Assembly: GCA_035235625.1 (NCBI GenBank)
Contig: CP141140.1
Span: forward strand, 46,557,351-46,621,350
DNA from: Saururus chinensis
Taxonomy: Eukaryota; Streptophyta; Magnoliopsida; Piperales; Saururaceae
DNA length: 64,000 nucleotides
Reading direction: 5' to 3'
Shown: positions 60,195 to 64,000 of the stretch, piece by piece
Layout of the letters: each line of letters begins with the position of its first letter
Position numbering within the stretch: position 1 is the stretch's first letter
Notes under the pieces: generated by a model
What the model was told of the DNA's origin: nothing
Databases searched by the model: none
Seen by the model: only the letters and a program-made list of their open reading frames with translations
Position numbers and translations under genes: made by a program

Positions 60195-61411
60195 ACTGAG
60201 AGTTTAATGTTCGTCTAATTGACCTAGTGGATCACCAAAAATACTCCTAAAACTAGTACTTCGAATAAAGTAAGAATTAAGAGTTTTTTACCTTTATGTG
60301 CAAGAATTTGTTTACTTAGTTGAAACAATGAAAACTTGAACACTAAGCACATTCATGATCAATCAATCAAACCATCAAATCACAAGCATGTAAAAGACAT
60401 AAGGATTTAACGTTAGAAACCCAAACCAGGTAAAAAATCATGGACAACCTAACAGGGCCCAAATCAATGCACTAGTAAGCAAGACTTTTACATGGCCAAC
60501 ACAAACAACCAACCTCTATTGAGACTAACACAAACTCCTTTTTTTTTACCTCCTCCTCTTTTGTTGTTGGCTTTCTAGTCTTCTCCTCTATGTCTTGAAG
60601 CTTTTCTCCTACTCTTTCATCTTTGTCTACTTCTAGTTCCTCAATCAAACTCATTTTTTATTATTGATTTTCCTTGAGACTCTTCAATCACTCCATGATG
60701 AAGATTCAACTCCACCTCAAACTCGTGTGTGTGTTATGCTCTTATTGTGTCTCTCTCACCTTGAAGAATTTTCACTCATAAACCAATGTTGGATCAAGGA
60801 AAATTAAGGTAAAGGTCTCATCTTTTTCTCAACTTAAATAATAGTTTTCCTCTCTTCAATTTTATCCCAACCTAGCCCTTTCATAAAGTTTTAAGTCAGT
60901 TAGGAAAAAAGAATCAAAGTAGGAAAAACCTTTATTCCAGAATTATTAGACTAGCTAAGTTTAGCCTCAAGCAATCGATCTATTAAGCAAGGAATCGATC
61001 AATACTTGCCTTGGTTTGAAATATATAAAATAGCCATTAAAAGATCAATTTATGCAAATACTCTGTTTAAAAGTTGATCGATCCCTAATGAATTTTTTTT
61101 AGATTTTGTCCTAAAAAGTCCCAACACTTCCAAAATTACTCAAATAAATTATTTAGGCTTAATTATAAGTAATTTATGTAAGAAAGTGCAATTATCATAC
61201 CTTCAAATCTTCAACACTCAATGTAGTCTTCAACCTTGAACTTTTAGAACACATCTGCTTCTATTTTTTAAGTCTCACAATTCCAAATCTAACTTGACCA
61301 TAACTTAATTTAATTAAACTCTAAAGACTAAAATCATGCATGAAGTTTTGACATAGTTTTGATCATCAAAATTAGCCAATTACATTACATATGCCCTTAT
61401 AAGTTCTTACA
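60195..61411 (-). mobile_element. R-family LTR, probable 3' LTR of the element on the - strand
   Basis: It begins TGAGAGTTTAATGTTCGTC and ends TATAAGTTCTTACA (TG...CA). Next to its right end, read on the - strand, is the purine-rich CCAAAAGGGAAGAT, a polypurine-tract-like site expected just before a 3' LTR. It contains the family's 'gatcgatc' motifs. Homologues lie at 10,992, 24,210 and 33,475. Confidence 0.75.
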
Positions 61412-61949
61412 ATCTTCCCTTTTGGCTAGTTCATAACAAACACTATAAGTATGAAACTAAAAAATTACAACTCTTGACACTTTAGTGCATTGACTTTCAC
61501 TTGTACCAAAAATAATATTTTTTTCATTAACTCAACTAAGATCTAAGACCATTTGAAATTGTTCTTGAAAACATCTTGAAACCTGTACTTATCTTCCACA
61601 CTTGATAAAAATTCATTTGCATAGTAATATTCAAGTAAGTATGAGATAATACTTGATTTCCCATAATCAATTTCTCCCCACTTTTTATACAAATAGATAA
61701 AAAATGAATAAACAATTAATGAAAATATCCAATCAAGCATAAGAGTCAAGTAATCACCAACAACGACATGAAAATAAGAAACAATAAGCACCACGTCTCA
61801 AAATAATCTTGTGTTAAACTACACAGCTTCATAATACATCAAAATCACAAATAAAGTACATATCGTAAATTGACAAAGAGTTTCAACATGCCAATAAGTC
61901 CAAAAAGTAGATAAATATAAAAAAATCATCAAGATGCACCAACATCATT
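61412..61949. other. R-family internal noncoding DNA
   Basis: AT-rich, homologous to 12,280-12,364 and, inverted, to 30,180-30,306 plus 33,408-33,474. An open - strand frame at 61,543-61,794 has no recognised motif. Confidence 0.55.
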
Positions 61950-62933
61950 CTCCCCCTCACCATCAGATCCATCTAATGCAGGAGATCCATCATGTATCAA
62001 TCGTTGAAAATCCAAAAACCCTGATGAACTGCATCAACAATCGTCATCGAACAACTATTAAGTTAGCATATGTAACTGTCTGAGACTCTAGAATCTCCAA
62101 TCGTCGTCATTGGGCGGATCTGGGCTCCTCTAGCACATCCTCAGGCATAGGTACATCATCTTGTGGCTCTATGACCATATCTTTGGTGTGTGAGATCATC
62201 CTTCATACAACGAGCTCATTAATGGGTCCCATGCCAACCATGGTAGGCTATGTCCTATTAATCCTTATGTTTTGCGATGAAAAATATCCAACAAAGAATG
62301 TATAGATAGGGAAGTATCTCATGTGTATGATCGTAGAGGAAAGTCATCATCTCACCAAAGATAATGGAAGGCAAGTCTAGCTCTAGGTGGGCCTTGAAAA
62401 CAAGGTAAAGCAGTTGCATCATCGTCCTATCCACCCACTCCTTGTAGGCATGATGACATGCAATAGATGGAAGTCTGGGGTCATAGAGTGAGCAAGAATA
62501 GCAGTGTCAAGAGATCACCCTCGCTCTAGTCTAGTAAGACGTCTAGAAATGATGCTATCATCAGGAAATATGTATCAATCGAAGAGTGGATAATGCATCA
62601 TGCATCTCTCTACTTTGATTGCCTCTCTCATTGTTGTTCCTCTGACCAATCAATGACTCCTCTCCCTCTTGTCAAAGTGATGCAAACCACTGACAAACAA
62701 GCTTAGGGTAAATGAGGGTGCTGGAGGTCCATATCATCTAAAAGTATGATGTCCAAAAGGCTCTATTGCCAATCTAGACCATTTCTAGATGCAGATGCAC
62801 ATAAAGTAGAGGTCTCTTGCATCGTATAGGCCTTATTTGCTAAGGAGCAGCAGAAGAACTCCCAGGATCCTTAGGGGCAGGGGCAATCTTTTTCCCTTTC
62901 AACATTGATGAATTCTCCTTACCCATCTAAATT
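61950..62933 (-). pseudogene. R-family gag-like/plant transposon ORF remnant
   Basis: From a start at 62,933 the - strand reads MGKENSSMLKGKKIAPAPKD, then many stops. The best preserved part (about 62,440-62,310) reads TMMQLLYLVFKAHLELDLPS and IIFGEMMTFLYDHTHEILPY, collinear with 29,395-29,510. Function is unproven; it is the coding remnant of the same retroelement family. Confidence 0.65.
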
Positions 62934-64000
62934 ATTTCAAAATAAATTTTACGGCTAAGGTAGAATCTAGGAAATCAAGATAATCAGTAAAGAACACCTA
63001 AAAAAATTACAAATAAATTGAATTTCAAGAAAAAATGCCCCTTTTTAAAATTATGAAATTAAACTCTGAAGAACAATTATTCCCAATTGATCCCAAACTT
63101 TTACACAAGGTAGGTTTTGATTAGTAGATTAATGTTTATAACTACACCTACTTTTAATTTTGAGCCTATCTTCACAAATTTTTAAATTCCTAATTTGGGT
63201 AGTTTTCGAAGTAACAAAATGAAAAATCGTTGAAAACTCGATTTTTACATGATGAAATTGCATGAAATTTTGCATAATGATAGATCTAAGAATTTATGGC
63301 AATCCTATATATTCAAAATATTTGAAAATAACTTGAAATTCACTAAGAATCGAAAAGCTATTTATGGACATCCCTTGGCCACGATGAAAAATTACTTGAT
63401 TGATGTTGGAAATCCGTGTAAATCCGAGTAAAATCGCCATAAATCTTCTTTCACAGCCTCTAGCTTCTAGCTCTCATCTCCAAGTGTTTAGAGACAAAAT
63501 GAGGGTGTCTGCGAATTTAAAACTCAACGTGTTGCATCGGTTTTGGAAACCAGCAATCGAACGTTAGTAGAGAGTGATCAATAACTCTTAAACTTTATAA
63601 ATATTTTTTTTCAAAAAAAATTGAAAAAAATTCATTAAAATCTAAATATAAAAAATGATCATTTCCCATTTAAATCAAGTCAAATCTCCCTATAGAACTC
63701 AAATGAAAAAAATTAAACTGTCCAAAAAAGACATATTGAGCTATTTTTGTTAATTTTCTTTAATTCAACTCTTAATCTAAGTTCATACATAGAATATAGT
63801 CAATTTTACCTTGCCTTAGATTAATTTTCTTCATTGGTTTGTATTTCTCATTCCTCATTTCTTCATTTTAATATTCTAATTCTCTTTTTATTACATTTTT
63901 TTAAGAAGCCACCAATGTTTAACTCTTGTCTCCTTCAAGAATGAATCTCTCAAGAACTTTCTTATTTACAAGTGATGAATCTATTCTGAATCTAGTAATG
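62934..64000. other. AT-rich DNA upstream of the R-family ORF, element 5' end not reached
   Basis: No 5' LTR matching 60,195-61,411 is present before the window ends. No genes are recognised. Confidence 0.4.

Noticed and set aside
1..64000. tRNA, rRNA or miRNA genes
   Set aside because: No sequence with tRNA A/B boxes and a cloverleaf, or rRNA core, was recognised by eye; hairpins present are explained by MITEs. A covariance-model search would be needed to exclude them.

Overview
The window is plant nuclear DNA. It holds two intron-containing genes of plant-specific families, with transposable elements of nearly every plant superfamily inserted into one another. There are no operons, ribosome sites or prokaryotic features. 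The species cannot be named from the sequence; an angiosperm is the sensible reading.

Layout. (1) 1-2.44 kb: 3' part of an IQ67-domain (IQD) calmodulin-binding gene, + strand, with its first exon(s) not visible. (2) 5.8-11.0 kb: a decayed Ty3/gypsy pol on the - strand, split by a 2.37-kb Mutator-like (MULE) element made mostly of palindromic repeats and by a 548-bp insertion. (3) 11.0-23.35 kb: an LTR (family R) followed by a CACTA element, which holds a solo-LTR-like unit (LTR-A), which holds another (LTR-B). (4) 23.35-28.49 kb: a segmental duplicate of 32.6-37.28 kb. It carries a hAT 3' end, inverted nested R LTRs, and the upstream region and first codons of the second gene. (5) 28.5-37.2 kb: an R-family internal region interrupted by a 3.09-kb hAT element with a perfect 8-bp target duplication, then the second copy of the duplicated segment. 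(6) 37.2-40.3 kb: a complete three-exon gene for a GTD-binding (zein-binding/DUF593) myosin-binding protein, + strand. (7) 42-45.7 kb: small hAT-type and other MITEs and a LINE fragment. (8) 45.7-59.5 kb: a 13.8-kb MULE carrying a decayed MURA-type transposase (-) and a decayed Ulp1/C48-protease gene (+), split near its left end by a second LTR-B copy. (9) 60.2-64 kb: another R-family element on the - strand.

The most interesting system is the MULE family at 45.7-59.5 kb and 7.05-9.43 kb. The large element resembles Ulp1-carrying (Kaonashi-type) MULEs. Every recognisable intron of both its genes, and its intergenic DNA, contains copies or variants of a palindrome with core TATCGTGTTATCGATAACACGATA, which I did not see in its exons. 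The small element has related terminal repeats and a near-perfect 9-bp target duplication, and is mostly an array of the same palindrome with a higher-order period near 350 bp. This looks like a dispersed protein-binding site, comparable to the noncoding motif clusters bound by VANDAL anti-silencing proteins, but the motif here is different and the function is inference.

The duplicated segment also allows relative dating. A 543-bp Tourist-like MITE sits only in copy 1, and a 69-bp hairpin insertion with an 8-bp target duplication sits only in copy 2. Each copy supplies the empty site of the other's insertion.
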